Shown here piece after piece: positions 17,705 through 27,164 of a DNA stretch of 64,000 nt (positions are counted from its first letter, which is position 1; each line of letters begins with the position of its first letter). Origin of the DNA: Sphingomonadales bacterium 39-57-19 (GTDB taxonomy: Bacteria > Pseudomonadota > Alphaproteobacteria > Sphingomonadales > Sphingomonadaceae); NCBI GenBank assembly GCA_002282385.1, contig NCJG01000002.1, forward strand, positions 62,001 to 126,000, in the 5' to 3' direction. The position numbers were made by a program, and so were the translations under genes. The notes below the pieces were generated by a model. It was not told where the DNA came from, did no database searches, and saw only the letters and a list, made by a program, of their open reading frames with translations.

Positions 17705-18436
17705 ATGCAAGATGCTCCCGTTGTAACCGAAAGCGCAAGTGCCGTCACCGGACGTCAGTTTCGCTATTATGATTTCGTCATGGCCGCATTTGTAGCCATT
17801 TTGCTGCTGTCCAACATCATCGGCGCGGCAAAGCCCGCTGCGGTGACCATAAGCGGGGAGCAATGGATATTCGGGGCAGGGATATTGTTTTTCCCGCTTG
17901 GCTACGTCATCGGCGACGTCCTGACCGAAGTTTATGGCTATGCCCGCGCACGGCGCGTCATCTGGGCCGGCTTTGCTGCATTGTTGTTTATGGCGTTCAT
18001 GAGCTGGGTTGTCGTTGCCTTGCCACCAGCCCCGGGCTGGGAAGGCCAAGCCGCCTATGAAAGCGTATTCGGACAAGTATGGCGAATAGTGATTGCGTCC
18101 ATCACCGCTTTTTGGGCGGGCGAGTTTGTGAACAGCTATGTCATGGCGCGCATGAAGATATGGACAGGCGGCAAGCATTTGTGGTCGCGCACCATCGGGT
18201 CGACCGTTGTGGGGCAGGGTGTCGATAGCATCATATTTTACCCACTCGCCTTTTGGGGGCTATGGAGCCAAGAACAGGTCATCAGCGTTATGATTACCAA
18301 CTGGCTGCTGAAAGTGGGCTGGGAAGTAGTGCTGACGCCGGTAACATATATCGTCGTAGGCTGGTTGAAGCGCAAAGAGGGCGTCGATATTTTCGACGAG
18401 GGCACGAAGTTTTCGCCCTTCAAAACCAAAGTTTAG
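17705..18436 (+). CDS. yhhQ: Queuosine precursor transporter (YhhQ/VUT family)
   Basis: A 243-aa inner-membrane protein with about six transmembrane segments. Family motifs are LLSNIIGAAKPA, FPLGYVIGDVLTEVYGYARARRVIW and the later GSTVVGQGVDSIIFYPLAFWG. YhhQ proteins import preQ0/preQ1, the deazapurine precursors for queuosine in tRNA. A 7-bp inverted repeat (GCTTTGC/GCAAAGC, 17668-17689) lies in the short leader, but I see no preQ1 riboswitch. A small membrane-protein gene follows 6 bases downstream. Confidence 0.9.
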   Translation: MQDAPVVTESASAVTGRQFRYYDFVMAAFVAILLLSNIIGAAKPAAVTISGEQWIFGAGILFFPLGYVIGDVLTEVYGYARARRVIWAGFAALLFMAFMSWVVVALPPAPGWEGQAAYESVFGQVWRIVIASITAFWAGEFVNSYVMARMKIWTGGKHLWSRTIGSTVVGQGVDSIIFYPLAFWGLWSQEQVISVMITNWLLKVGWEVVLTPVTYIVVGWLKRKEGVDIFDEGTKFSPFKTKV

Positions 18437-18442
18437 GACGTC

Positions 18443-18829
18443 ATGCAGGATTATTTGGAGCAGCTATCCGAATATTGGATCGGCTATAAAATACGCCTGA
18501 TTGACGCGGTTGGACTGACCAACGATGCGATGCATATCCATGCATCATTGTTGATATTATTTGGCTCAGCAATGGTCCTGCGCCGCAGGCCCGACAGTAT
18601 TTGGTGCTGGTTGATCGTGCTCGTCGCGGAATTGTTCAACGAATATGCCGATCTGCAGGGTCAAGCGCCGGGCGAGGCGACAATCGATGCCGCGATGCAC
18701 GATCTTTACAATACCATGTTTTGGCCGACGATAATCTTACTTTTGGGTCGGTTTATGTTTCCGCGCGCCAAAAAATCTGACGCGACACCGAAGAAATCAG
18801 GCGATTTCGCGGATCAGCCCCTCAAATAA
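18443..18829 (+). CDS. Small inner-membrane protein of unknown function
   Basis: A 128-aa protein not assigned to a named family. It has two to three hydrophobic segments (about residues 32-46, 52-66 and 90-105) and a charged C-terminal tail. The [18 protein letters not shown] and ELFNEYADL segments carry conserved-looking polar residues next to the membrane. The start is 6 bases after the transporter stop, so co-transcription is likely. Its last 33 bases overlap the 3' end of purQ on the other strand. Confidence 0.75.
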   Translation: MQDYLEQLSEYWIGYKIRLIDAVGLTNDAMHIHASLLILFGSAMVLRRRPDSIWCWLIVLVAELFNEYADLQGQAPGEATIDAAMHDLYNTMFWPTIILLLGRFMFPRAKKSDATPKKSGDFADQPLK

Positions 18830-19465
18830 TCTGCGGCCGTCTGATCCACCCTGCATGGCCTCAATCATCCGTTCGGGATGCGGCATCATGCCAAGAACAT
18901 TACCTGCGTCATTGAGAACACCGGCAATGTTGCGCGCTGACCCGTTGACGGGCTCAGCATAGCGAAACGCAACGCGACCTTCGCCTTCCAACCGATCAAG
19001 CGTCGCATCATCGGCAAAGAAATTGCCGTCATGATGGGCCACCGGAATGTGGATTTTTTCACCGGCTGAATATCCGCTGGTAAACATCGATTGATTGTTT
19101 TCGACAGTCAGGCCGACCGTGCGGCAGACGAAACGGATACCCGCGTTGCGCATCAATGCACCGGGAAGCAGGCCTGCCTCGGTCAAGATCTGGAAACCAT
19201 TGCAAACGCCGAGAACAGGGACACCACGACCCGCAGCGGCAATGACCGCCTGCATCACGGGCGAACGCGCCGCCATTGCGCCAGAACGCAGATAATCTCC
19301 ATAAGAAAAGCCGCCCGGAATTGCGATGAGGTCTAGTCCGGATGGCAATGCGCTTTCGCGGTGCCACACGAGGCTTGTGTCCGCGCCGGTGATGTCACGA
19401 ATGGCAACCGCCATGTCACGGTCGCAATTCGATCCGGGAAATTGAATGACGGCAGCGCGCATCAT
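18797..19465 (-). CDS. purQ: Phosphoribosylformylglycinamidine synthase glutaminase subunit
   Basis: A 222-aa class I glutamine amidotransferase: [11 protein letters not shown] at the start, nucleophile cysteine in [10 protein letters not shown] (about residue 87), and the His-Glu pair near [11 protein letters not shown]. It supplies ammonia to PurL for the fourth step of purine synthesis. It overlaps purS by 4 bases. PurL is not in the window. Confidence 0.97.
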   Translation of the reverse strand: MMRAAVIQFPGSNCDRDMAVAIRDITGADTSLVWHRESALPSGLDLIAIPGGFSYGDYLRSGAMAARSPVMQAVIAAAGRGVPVLGVCNGFQILTEAGLLPGALMRNAGIRFVCRTVGLTVENNQSMFTSGYSAGEKIHIPVAHHDGNFFADDATLDRLEGEGRVAFRYAEPVNGSARNIAGVLNDAGNVLGMMPHPERMIEAMQGGSDGRRLFEGLIREIA

Positions 19466-19692
19466 GCTTGCTCGATTTCGAAATTCTCAATGACCATATT
19501 GGCCAATAATTTCGTGCACATGGATTCCAGATCAGCCTTGGACAGACCGGGTTCATGCTCAATCTCAATCAAGCGGCCGGCCCGCACATCATGAACGCCC
19601 GAAAACCCAAGGCCTTCGATCGCGTGGTGAATGGCTTTCCCTTGCGGATCGAGCACGCCGTTCTTCAGAGTGACAAAAATACGGGTTTTCAT
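19462..19692 (-). CDS. purS: Phosphoribosylformylglycinamidine synthase subunit PurS
   Basis: A 76-aa protein (ITLKN-like start [18 protein letters not shown], then [19 protein letters not shown]) of standard PurS length. It bridges PurQ and PurL in the FGAM synthase complex. It is coupled to purQ by an ATGA overlap and transcribed in the same direction as purC further upstream, with an M16 peptidase gene between. Confidence 0.97.
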   Translation of the reverse strand: MKTRIFVTLKNGVLDPQGKAIHHAIEGLGFSGVHDVRAGRLIEIEHEPGLSKADLESMCTKLLANMVIENFEIEQA

Positions 19693-19800
19693 GTGGGCCC
19701 TATCTGCTTGGTTGTTCGCCTTTCCTATAGAAGGCGCGCCGCGCGATTCAAGGGTAAGCTCACGCCCAACAGGATTTTAAACGCGTTCGGTGCGACGCTT

Positions 19801-22683
19801 TTACGGATTGGACGTCGCCATGATCGGTTTGGCAATTGCCGCGTCTGGTAACGCGCGGAATGTGAACTGCGCGGGCTTAGCCAGATACTGTTTGGCCAAT
19901 GCCCATAAATCCTGCGCAGTGATCGAATTGAACGCTTTTTCGTTCTGCCGAAACCGGTTCAGCCTGTCGGGATTGGTTTGCGCTTCTGCCGCAACACCCA
20001 GCCATGTCGGGTTGCGCTTTTTCCAGTCAGCATAGCTTTCGAGCACAGGTTTGCGTGCGCGTTCAAACAGGTCGTTGTCAACGGGCGCTTTCACGATTTC
20101 CGTCATGACCAGATCAACCGCACTTTCGATGGCCGCGAGGTCCTTGGGGTCGCCTGCTGTCGAAATCGAAAATGCACCACGGTCGCGATAGATATCCGAC
20201 ATCTCTGATCCTGCCTGCACACCATATGTCGCGCCCAGCTTTTCCCGCAATTCGTCGGTAAGGCGAAGGGTTACGGCACGTGCCAACAGGTCCATCGACT
20301 GCGTCAGCTTCAGATCGCGGTCACCCGTGGTGGGCCAAACCCGGCGCCACCCCAGCTGATTGGCTTCACCCTTGTGCGGGATATCGAAGTTCCCGCTCGT
20401 GGCGCTCCAGCGTGCGTCCTGAGATGTCATATCTGCCGCGCCGGTTCGGGTGGGCATGGCGCCAAAAGTGCGGGCAACAGCGGCAATCGTAGCGATTTCA
20501 TCGAGATCGCCTACGATTGCGATTTCCATCCTGTTCTGGATCAGGGCATCGCCCAACGCAGATTTCAGCTGCGAAAAATCGGCCGCTTGGACCTTTTCAA
20601 GCGATGCCAGCGCAAAGCGGGGGTCATTGTCCGTCATGATTCGCGCCATGGCGATGCTCAATGCCGAACCCGGAGTTGCGTCCAGCCGCGCGAAGATTTC
20701 TGGCAATGGGCGGCGGAACAAGCGGAGGGCACTGTCGGCATAGCCCGGATATCTGGTGTACGCGGCCATCACCTGCAACTGGCGTTCCAAGTCCACAGGT
20801 GCGACGGCACCAGTGCCGCCGAAATAGTCTTCAGCTACCCCGAATGCGGGTGTGACGGTTGTCCCGGCAAGCAAGGAGCGCAGGTCTTCAAAATCATGCG
20901 CCGCAAGACCACCGGAAACATAAGCCCCCGACATCAGCCAAGCCAATACCACATCGTCCCTGGCAAAATGCAATTGTCCGCCATCGATCCGCAGGGAATA
21001 GCGCACGCGATTGTCCTCAAAATCGGTTTTTTTGAGGTTCAGCAAAACGCCATTGGCAAAGCGGATCGTGCGAATGCCAAGGTCGGGGATGACTGTATCT
21101 GCAACGACGGCGCCCGCGGGGCCAAAGTCCGTATAGGCAAATGCTGATGCCTGGCGCGCGACGGGTGCCGCCACCGCAACCGCGCGGCTTGCGGCGTAGG
21201 CGGCCAAGATATCATCGGACTGCGTCCCTGACGTCTGCTTCGTCGATAGAAAAATTTGCGGGGCCGTGATCTGGCCAAACCATTTTGCGAATTCCGCATT
21301 GACGGCAGCTTTCGTCATGAACGGGCGCAATTGGCGCCATAGCAGCAACCGGTAGGCGTCTGAATTATAGACGTCATCGTCAAGTCCGACCAATGCGTTG
21401 GCGATCGAAGCGCTTTGCTCTGTGCCTTCTGCCTTGGCGTTGTTTTCATAAGAGGTGTCGAGGCGCTTTATCTGCTCGGCAACTTCGGTGTCGTCAAAAC
21501 CATATTGCACGGCTTGCCGGACAGCCTGTTCTGTAAATGGCAGCAACGCCCGCCAACTGCCGTCTTTGCCGCCTGCGCTAAAGCTGACGGCGGCATAATT
21601 GTCGCAGATACCTAAGGTAAAGTTTACACCACCGCCTAGAAAGGGAATGTCCTCTGAACGCGACCGGCGGCTTATCCGCTGGGAAATGATGGCCGATGCA
21701 ATTTGCATCTTGAGTTCAATCATCGCCCGTTCGACGGTGTCGGGCCGGGGTTTGTCCTTGAAAAACTGTTGAACGGCAATGGCTTCATTGATTTCAGGAT
21801 GGGTAAAACTTGCGGCAGACACGCCACGTGTCGTATCGAGTTCGCACCGGTCAAGGTTACCCAAGGGTGGTGCTGTGACCTGCCAATCAGCGAATTTGTT
21901 CGCCAATTCGCGCTCAATCGCAACGGGGTCCACTGGTCCGACAATGATGATCTTGATCCGGTCTGGCCGGTAATATTTGCGATACAGCGCCTTCAACCGG
22001 TCCGCAGGTGCGGTTTCGAGGATTTCGGATAGCCCAATCGGGTAGCGTGTCGAAAAATAGGTGTTGGGATAATAGAGATTGTTGGCAGCCCGCCAACTTT
22101 GAAACGCGAAATTTTCGCGCTCGCGTCTCTCCGCTAATACGATCCCACGTTCACGATCAACCGCTGCGGGGTTAAACGAGATATTGCCCGCGGTCTCGCG
22201 CATCAGGAACAAAGCGCGCTCAATCAGGCGCGGGTCGGCTTTCGGCAAATCGAGCTTATATTCGGTCCGTGTGTACCCCGTTGACGCATTCGTATCGGCG
22301 CCAAAGGAGAGGCCAAGCCGCTCAAGCATTTTGACCATCTCGCCCTCGGGCACGTTGGTGCTGCCATTGAACGCCATATGTTCAATGAAATGCGCCAGCC
22401 CTTGCTCGTCCTCCGCCTCTGCCGCTGACCCGAAGTCGATGGTCATGCGCACAAGCACCTGATTCTGGGGGCGCTGGTTCGGGCGAATGGCGTAGCGCAG
22501 ACCATTGGGCAGCCGCCCGTAAATGATGCTTGGGTCTGGTTCGAGGTCGGACGTCTCCGCATTCCAGGGTGCGGTGCGTTCCGTACCCTCGACTTTCGTT
22601 TTCTCTTGCGGCGCAGCGGACAAAGCGGGTGTGCCTACAACCGAGGTAGCCACCGCCAATACAACTAAAAGTCTCTTTTTCAT
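19801..22683 (-). CDS. M16 family zinc metallopeptidase (pitrilysin-like), exported
   Basis: The start is set at 22683 (960 aa), where a signal peptide begins (MKKRLLVVLAVATSVVGTPA, cleavage near LSAA); an in-frame start at 22719 would precede it. The inverted zinc motif HFIEHMAFNGS is near residue 105, with the downstream glutamate in the usual helical region. The two-lobed, four-domain layout of M16 enzymes is evident from the repeated M16C-like domains, the second lobe lacking the zinc motif. It degrades peptides in the periplasm. It lies 60 bases after purC and 108 bases before purS on the same strand. Confidence 0.92.
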   Translation of the reverse strand: MKKRLLVVLAVATSVVGTPALSAAPQEKTKVEGTERTAPWNAETSDLEPDPSIIYGRLPNGLRYAIRPNQRPQNQVLVRMTIDFGSAAEAEDEQGLAHFIEHMAFNGSTNVPEGEMVKMLERLGLSFGADTNASTGYTRTEYKLDLPKADPRLIERALFLMRETAGNISFNPAAVDRERGIVLAERRERENFAFQSWRAANNLYYPNTYFSTRYPIGLSEILETAPADRLKALYRKYYRPDRIKIIIVGPVDPVAIERELANKFADWQVTAPPLGNLDRCELDTTRGVSAASFTHPEINEAIAVQQFFKDKPRPDTVERAMIELKMQIASAIISQRISRRSRSEDIPFLGGGVNFTLGICDNYAAVSFSAGGKDGSWRALLPFTEQAVRQAVQYGFDDTEVAEQIKRLDTSYENNAKAEGTEQSASIANALVGLDDDVYNSDAYRLLLWRQLRPFMTKAAVNAEFAKWFGQITAPQIFLSTKQTSGTQSDDILAAYAASRAVAVAAPVARQASAFAYTDFGPAGAVVADTVIPDLGIRTIRFANGVLLNLKKTDFEDNRVRYSLRIDGGQLHFARDDVVLAWLMSGAYVSGGLAAHDFEDLRSLLAGTTVTPAFGVAEDYFGGTGAVAPVDLERQLQVMAAYTRYPGYADSALRLFRRPLPEIFARLDATPGSALSIAMARIMTDNDPRFALASLEKVQAADFSQLKSALGDALIQNRMEIAIVGDLDEIATIAAVARTFGAMPTRTGAADMTSQDARWSATSGNFDIPHKGEANQLGWRRVWPTTGDRDLKLTQSMDLLARAVTLRLTDELREKLGATYGVQAGSEMSDIYRDRGAFSISTAGDPKDLAAIESAVDLVMTEIVKAPVDNDLFERARKPVLESYADWKKRNPTWLGVAAEAQTNPDRLNRFRQNEKAFNSITAQDLWALAKQYLAKPAQFTFRALPDAAIAKPIMATSNP

Positions 22684-22743
22684 CGATCGACTTTGTCCAG
22701 AGAAAGCCACCGATAGCAAGATGCAAAGATGTAAATTCTTGTG

Positions 22744-23523
22744 TTACTTGCCTTTACGCAGCCTATGGCTAACCATATCGAGCACAGCGCCTTCGCTTTC
22801 ATCGGGCATCAGGCCCAGACGGCGCGCCACTTCCTGATAAGCTTCGGCTTCACCGCCCAAATCACGGCGGAAGCGGTCCTTATCAAGCTTTTCGCCGGTC
22901 TCGATATCCCAAAGGCGGCATCCATCCGGGCTGATTTCGTCCGCCAAAATGATGCGCGAAAAATCGCCGTCAAACAGTCGGCCGAACTCCAGTTTAAAGT
23001 CCACCAATCGAATGCCAATCGCCGCAAACATGCCGCACATGAAATCGTTGATGCGGATCGCCATCGAAGAAATGTCCTGCATTTCCTCCTGCGTGGCCCA
23101 ACCGAAGCATGCGATATGTTCTTCGGCTACAAGCGGATCGCCCAAGCTGTCGTCTTTGTAGCAATATTCCAGCAATGTGTGGGGCAGGGGTGTGCCTTCT
23201 TCGATGCCCAGCCGTTTGGACAAAGTGCCCGCAGCGACATTGCGCACAATCACTTCGATCGGCACGATTTCAACTTGCCGGATGAGCTGCTCACGCATGT
23301 TCAGGCGGCGGATGAAGTGGGTGGGAATGCCAATATGGCTCAGGCGCGTAAAAACATGCTCTGATACGCGATTGTTAATGACGCCCTTGCCAGAAATCGT
23401 ACCCTTTTTCTGGGCGTTAAAGGCGGTTGCATCATCCTTGAAATATTGGATGAGCGTGCCGGGTTCAGGACCTTCATAAAGAATCTTGGCCTTGCCTTCG
23501 TATATTTTGCGGCGGCGGGTCAT
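22744..23523 (-). CDS. purC: Phosphoribosylaminoimidazole-succinocarboxamide synthase (SAICAR synthase)
   Basis: The start at 23523 ([18 protein letters not shown]) has an AGGGA site and gives 259 aa, normal for PurC; in-frame codons to 23619 only add an unrelated extension. Signature segments are [30 protein letters not shown] and [14 protein letters not shown]. The enzyme joins CAIR and aspartate using ATP. A long perfect hairpin lies in the DNA just upstream (23554-23599). Confidence 0.96.
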   Translation of the reverse strand: MTRRRKIYEGKAKILYEGPEPGTLIQYFKDDATAFNAQKKGTISGKGVINNRVSEHVFTRLSHIGIPTHFIRRLNMREQLIRQVEIVPIEVIVRNVAAGTLSKRLGIEEGTPLPHTLLEYCYKDDSLGDPLVAEEHIACFGWATQEEMQDISSMAIRINDFMCGMFAAIGIRLVDFKLEFGRLFDGDFSRIILADEISPDGCRLWDIETGEKLDKDRFRRDLGGEAEAYQEVARRLGLMPDESEGAVLDMVSHRLRKGK

Positions 23524-23553
23524 ATGCGGTCCCTGACTTTGCTTAAAATGACG

Positions 23554-23603
23554 TGCCCCGGCAGGATCGGCCGTAAAGTGACCAGACGCTGCCGGGGCAT
23601 TTT
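23554..23603 (+). terminator. Strong hairpin between purC and aat, terminator-like on the plus strand
   Basis: A perfect 11-bp inverted repeat (TGCCCCGGCAG / CTGCCGGGGCA) with a 24-base spacer is followed by TTTT on the plus strand. No plus-strand gene upstream needs a terminator here, so it may instead act in the purC leader on the minus strand or end an unseen short transcript. Confidence 0.5.
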
Positions 23604-23676
23604 GTTCGCTATAATCCATTGCATGCGGCGGCGCAATTCGAGATAGGCCCCTTAACGGACAGGAAAGGACAGATTT

Positions 23677-24435
23677 TTGCCCATCGATCTGGATTTGCTG
23701 CTTCAGGCCTACGCCAATGGCATATTTCCGATGTCCGACGCCCGTGATGACCCCGAAACCTTCTGGATTGAACCCGAATATCGCGCAATTTTGCCGTTGG
23801 AGGGGTTTCGGCTTTCCAAATCATTGGCGAAGACGATCCGGCAGGGGCGGTTTACAGTCACGGCGGATACCGCCTTTGCGCAAATTATCGCAACATGCGC
23901 CGAGTCGCAGGATGATCGGCGCGAGACGTGGATAAACCCCGATATCGAAGAATCTTTTTGCCAGCTGCATGCACAAGGCCGCGCACACAGCGTGGAATGT
24001 TGGCTCGATGGCCGGTTGGTCGGCGGGCTTTACGGGCTCGCCATGGGCCGCGCATTCTTTGGCGAAAGCATGTTCTCGCGGGAGACCGATGCGTCAAAGG
24101 TGGCACTGGCATGGCTTGTCGCGCGTCTTAAAATTGGTGGCTTCGAGCTGCTGGATTGTCAGTTCATGACGGACCATCTGGCCAGCCTTGGCGCCATTGA
24201 AATCACCCAAGGCGCCTATCTGAAATTGCTCAAATCGGCGTTGACGACGACTGGTCAGCCTTCGTCTGGCTTAGCGTCTTCACTGGACGGAGCAGCAGGT
24301 TCGGCAGGCGCAGTCTGGGGTGCACTGGACGACGCGTTATCGGCTGGCGCTGGCGCTTCTTCCGATGGCTTTTCTTCAACCGGCGTCTCTTCGCCAGGGA
24401 AACTCATCCTGCAGCTTTTGACCCAGACATCGTAG
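23677..24435 (+). CDS. aat: Leucyl/phenylalanyl-tRNA--protein transferase with antisense-derived tail
   Basis: A 252-aa protein with a TTG start behind AGGAAAGGAC. It adds Leu or Phe to proteins with N-terminal Arg or Lys, marking them for ClpS/ClpAP. Motifs: [15 protein letters not shown], the [25 protein letters not shown] block and [20 protein letters not shown]. The conserved domain ends near residue 190 ([11 protein letters not shown]). The remaining roughly 60 residues are low-complexity Ser/Gly/Ala and are encoded antisense to the Pro/Ala-rich tail of the convergent DUF2155 gene, an overlap of 181 bases. The family normally stops near the domain end. Confidence 0.93.
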   Translation: MPIDLDLLLQAYANGIFPMSDARDDPETFWIEPEYRAILPLEGFRLSKSLAKTIRQGRFTVTADTAFAQIIATCAESQDDRRETWINPDIEESFCQLHAQGRAHSVECWLDGRLVGGLYGLAMGRAFFGESMFSRETDASKVALAWLVARLKIGGFELLDCQFMTDHLASLGAIEITQGAYLKLLKSALTTTGQPSSGLASSLDGAAGSAGAVWGALDDALSAGAGASSDGFSSTGVSSPGKLILQLLTQTS

Positions 24436-24881
24436 ACCGGATGTTCGACAACATTTGCGGCCGGGTTTTCTTTAAAAAGCCAGCCTGAAAACACACTGCG
24501 CCATTTTTCGGCATCGTTTGTGCCCGGCGGGCGTTCATTCACCAGCAGTTGCACAAAGGCACCTTCATCGGGGTAATTTTCCCACGGCGCGGTTTTTTCA
24601 CAGGCACGCAATCTTACGACAACTTTGCCAAAACGAATGGCTTCGCCGGGCTTGAGTTCAATGTCGCGCGTTTGTCCGTTGCGTTTGTTCAACAGGCCCA
24701 GAACGGCGACACGTTCGGCCATGGGTGTGCCAAGTGCATTGTCGGAACCGGCAACAATCCGGTCTGCGGTCGCTTGGGCTTTGCCGGATTTTTCCGGAGC
24801 CAGCTTTTCTTCGTCAGTGGGTCCGCACGCCGCGAGCGTTGCCAGCAACGGCAGCAGCATCAGGCTGTGCCGGCGAATCAT
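24255..24881 (-). CDS. DUF2155 lipoprotein
   Basis: A 208-aa protein starting at 24881, whose ATG overlaps the stop of the NDUFA12 gene (ATGA). It has a lipoprotein signal (HSLMLLPLLATLAACGPT). The DUF2155 domain spans about residues 60-155 ([56 protein letters not shown]). The C-terminal 40 residues are an acidic Pro/Ala/Glu-rich tail. Function unknown; conserved next to NDUFA12 in alphaproteobacteria. The 3' end overlaps aat on the other strand by 181 bases. Confidence 0.88.
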   Translation of the reverse strand: MIRRHSLMLLPLLATLAACGPTDEEKLAPEKSGKAQATADRIVAGSDNALGTPMAERVAVLGLLNKRNGQTRDIELKPGEAIRFGKVVVRLRACEKTAPWENYPDEGAFVQLLVNERPPGTNDAEKWRSVFSGWLFKENPAANVVEHPVYDVWVKSCRMSFPGEETPVEEKPSEEAPAPADNASSSAPQTAPAEPAAPSSEDAKPDEG

Positions 24882-25264
24882 GATGCGTCGGGACTCCACG
24901 CCTCATAATCGCCAGTGGCGCGGGCACGATGGCCACCACGCTGTATCGATCCTGCTGGCCGATAGGCACGGTCCGTGCCCGTCAAATTGGCCTCAGGCAG
25001 TGTTTCATAGCCACGCACTGGCGGCAAATAGCTTTCCGGGTCGCCATCATGGGTGCCATGCAACCATCCGTGCCAGTCCGGCGCCACGCGGCTTGCATCG
25101 TTCGCGCCATTGTAGATGACCCAGCGACGCTTACCGTCGGACGACTGATAATATTTGTTTCCCTCGGCATCACTGCCCACAGCTTTGCCCTTACGCCAGC
25201 TGTAGATCGCCGTACCGATGGTGGCACCGTCCCACCAAGTGAAGATTTTACCGAGAATACCCAT
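24878..25264 (-). CDS. NDUFA12-like complex I accessory subunit
   Basis: A 128-aa protein starting at MGILGKIFTWWDGATIGTA (25264). The family signature GNKYYQSSDGKRRWVIYNGANDASRVAPDWHGWLH is intact, and the C-terminus ends YEAWSPD as in the family. It is the bacterial homologue of mitochondrial B17.2, a peripheral subunit of NADH:ubiquinone oxidoreductase. Its gene is often separate from the nuo operon and next to DUF2155, as here. Confidence 0.95.
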   Translation of the reverse strand: MGILGKIFTWWDGATIGTAIYSWRKGKAVGSDAEGNKYYQSSDGKRRWVIYNGANDASRVAPDWHGWLHGTHDGDPESYLPPVRGYETLPEANLTGTDRAYRPAGSIQRGGHRARATGDYEAWSPDAS

Positions 25265-25312
25265 GGACCCGCGATTAGGAGCAAGCACGTTTCGGTGCAA
25301 TCCCTATTTGCC

Positions 25313-25825
25313 TTACTTTGCGGTCCATTTAACGGTGTCACCCGCCGAAATACCCAGCTCGGCGGATAACCCCCCGCGCAGTTCCAGCACGGCTATAACG
25401 GGTTCACCCGATTCAACCGGTATTGTGGAGTACGGAATTGCGTTTTCGGCGATGCTCTCAATCGTTCCGTCAGTCCGGACAAAGATGATGTCGAGCGGGA
25501 TCACCGTGTTCTTCATCCAAAAGCTTGCCATGCGCGGTTCAGGAAAGGGAAAGACCATGCCGGCATTGTCCGCAAGCTCGGTACGGAACATCATTCCCCG
25601 GGCCTGCTCCATCGACGTCTGCGCAAGTTCGACCGTGAACGCCCGCGTTTTTGCGCCACTGGTGACGCACAATGTCACTTGTTCAAGCCCGGCGGCAGAC
25701 CGACCTGCGCCCGTTCCGGGTTTGCACCCTGCGGTCTGGTTTCCGCCATTGGCAGGCATTGTGCACGCGGCCAGCGAAAGGGCGGTGGCGTAAAGGCCCA
25801 TTTTGCCAAGCTTACGTAAATTCAT
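25313..25825 (-). CDS. DUF192 lipoprotein
   Basis: A 170-aa protein with a lipobox (ATALSLAACTMP, Cys near residue 21). The DUF192 domain covers about residues 48-168: AFTVELAQTSMEQARGMMFR, GMVFPFPEPRMASFWMKNT, IPLDIIFV, AVLELRGGLSAELGISAGD. Function unknown; the family is widely found in envelope or cold-shock contexts. Its ATG overlaps the stop of the upstream GIN-domain gene by 4 bases. Confidence 0.9.
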   Translation of the reverse strand: MNLRKLGKMGLYATALSLAACTMPANGGNQTAGCKPGTGAGRSAAGLEQVTLCVTSGAKTRAFTVELAQTSMEQARGMMFRTELADNAGMVFPFPEPRMASFWMKNTVIPLDIIFVRTDGTIESIAENAIPYSTIPVESGEPVIAVLELRGGLSAELGISAGDTVKWTAK

Positions 25826-26583
25826 TTAGGCGATCCTTTTTCGATTCTGGCACAGTTTATTGCGGCACTGCCGGCCTGTTTCACAAAACAACTGCCATTT
25901 CCACCTACATTGATCGTTCCGGTTCCGCGATTGAAGATATTGGCCGCTTCGTCAACATTCACGCGGGATACCCCATTGCCGATATGTTCAAGCCGCACAT
26001 TGCGCATGGGGACATTGGCTGCGTCAAAATGACCGGCGCCATTCAATGTGACGCGCCCGTCACGGACTTTGCCGGCCTTTATCTCAATCCGCCCGTTTCC
26101 GTCGATGTCGGCCGAAAATTGGTCGGTGATTAGCCGTTCCACCACAATGGAACCGTTACCCGCCACGAGCATGCGGGCGGCGTCTTGTTGCTTTACCTCG
26201 GAAATTTGCAGGCTTCCATTGCCGCTGACCGTCATGTCTTTAATCGCCTGCGTCGACAGCGTGACCTCAATCGGCTGCGTCATCGGGACGCCCTGTTCGT
26301 TGTTCAAAGCACCCTGAAGACGCACACGCAATGTCAGGCCGACACGTTCAAGCTTCAGGGCGTCGAGCACCCTTTTGTCGCCTTTGGCTTTGGCAGATGG
26401 CGCTTTGCCCGTTTGCACCTGGACTTTCATATCGCCGATGACTTGAATATTTTCAAAGCTGGCGACGAGGATTTTGCGTTCGTCGGCCAGCGCGGGCCGC
26501 TCAGCAAAAAATCCGACGAACAGCGATATGGCAACAATTAATGTGCCAATGTTGCCTCGCCCCATTCCACCCAGCCAAGCCAT
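25822..26583 (-). CDS. GIN-domain (DUF2807) envelope protein
   Basis: A 253-aa protein. An N-terminal hydrophobic segment (GTLIVAISLFVGFFAERPALA) acts as signal peptide, followed by DUF2807/GIN repeats forming a right-handed beta-helix-like array (SGNGSLQISEV, AGNGSIVVERL, DGNGRIEIKAG, NGAGHFDAANV). It is probably periplasmic or surface exposed; role unknown. The ATG at 26583 has a GGAAAGGA site and lies inside the 3' end of the methyltransferase gene, a 46-base overlap. Confidence 0.85.
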   Translation of the reverse strand: MAWLGGMGRGNIGTLIVAISLFVGFFAERPALADERKILVASFENIQVIGDMKVQVQTGKAPSAKAKGDKRVLDALKLERVGLTLRVRLQGALNNEQGVPMTQPIEVTLSTQAIKDMTVSGNGSLQISEVKQQDAARMLVAGNGSIVVERLITDQFSADIDGNGRIEIKAGKVRDGRVTLNGAGHFDAANVPMRNVRLEHIGNGVSRVNVDEAANIFNRGTGTINVGGNGSCFVKQAGSAAINCARIEKGSPK

Positions 26584-27164
26584 TTTGGTGTCCTTTCCAT
26601 ATAATGTCCCTGCGGCGCATCACACACAAAGCCAGCATCAGATATGGCCCCAGTTACGGGTCGGGTCAAATGACATCCGCCGGCAATATGTTTCCAAACA
26701 GGCTCAATCCGATTTTGCCAATTTGCTGCAGCGGGCTCTGGCGCTTTGCCATGCTCCAAAAATATCAGCCGCCCGCCGGGGCGCAGGACGCGCCGAACCT
26801 CCGAAAGTGCGGCGGTCGGATCTTGAACCGAACATAATGTGAAAGTGGTGACGACCGAGTCAAAGCTGCTGCTTTCAAACGGTAGCGCCTCTGCAATGCC
26901 GCTTGCGAAGTTGGCGCTTCGGCCTGATCGCAAGAGCGCATCTTGCGCGCGGCCAAGCAATTCCGGCGAGGGATCAACCCCCGATAGGGATCGCACCTGT
27001 GACCAGTCGTAAAACTGCAGATTGGTTCCCCCGCCGCAGCCCAGTTCCAGAATGTCCCCCGATGCACGCGGAACAACTTTTGCGCGATCACGCATCACCG
27101 CAGGCTGCGTGCAGGCGCAGCCAATGAGGCGGGGCATGACATGCCGGTCCCACCAACCGTTCAT
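26538..27164 (-). CDS. Class I SAM-dependent methyltransferase
   Basis: A 208-aa protein (start MNGWWDRHVMPRLIGCAC, 27164). The SAM-binding motif I is ILELGCGGGTNLQFY, followed by the acidic loop SGVDPSPE, then SFDSVVTTFTLCSV and LRPGGRLIFLEHGK. It belongs to the UbiE/Methyltransf_11 group; the substrate is unknown. Its ATG overlaps the stop of a 36-codon upstream frame (ATGA), implying coupling. A longer in-frame start at 27221 is possible but would run through that small frame. Confidence 0.85.
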   Translation of the reverse strand: MNGWWDRHVMPRLIGCACTQPAVMRDRAKVVPRASGDILELGCGGGTNLQFYDWSQVRSLSGVDPSPELLGRAQDALLRSGRSANFASGIAEALPFESSSFDSVVTTFTLCSVQDPTAALSEVRRVLRPGGRLIFLEHGKAPEPAAANWQNRIEPVWKHIAGGCHLTRPVTGAISDAGFVCDAPQGHYMERTPKWLGWVEWGEATLAH

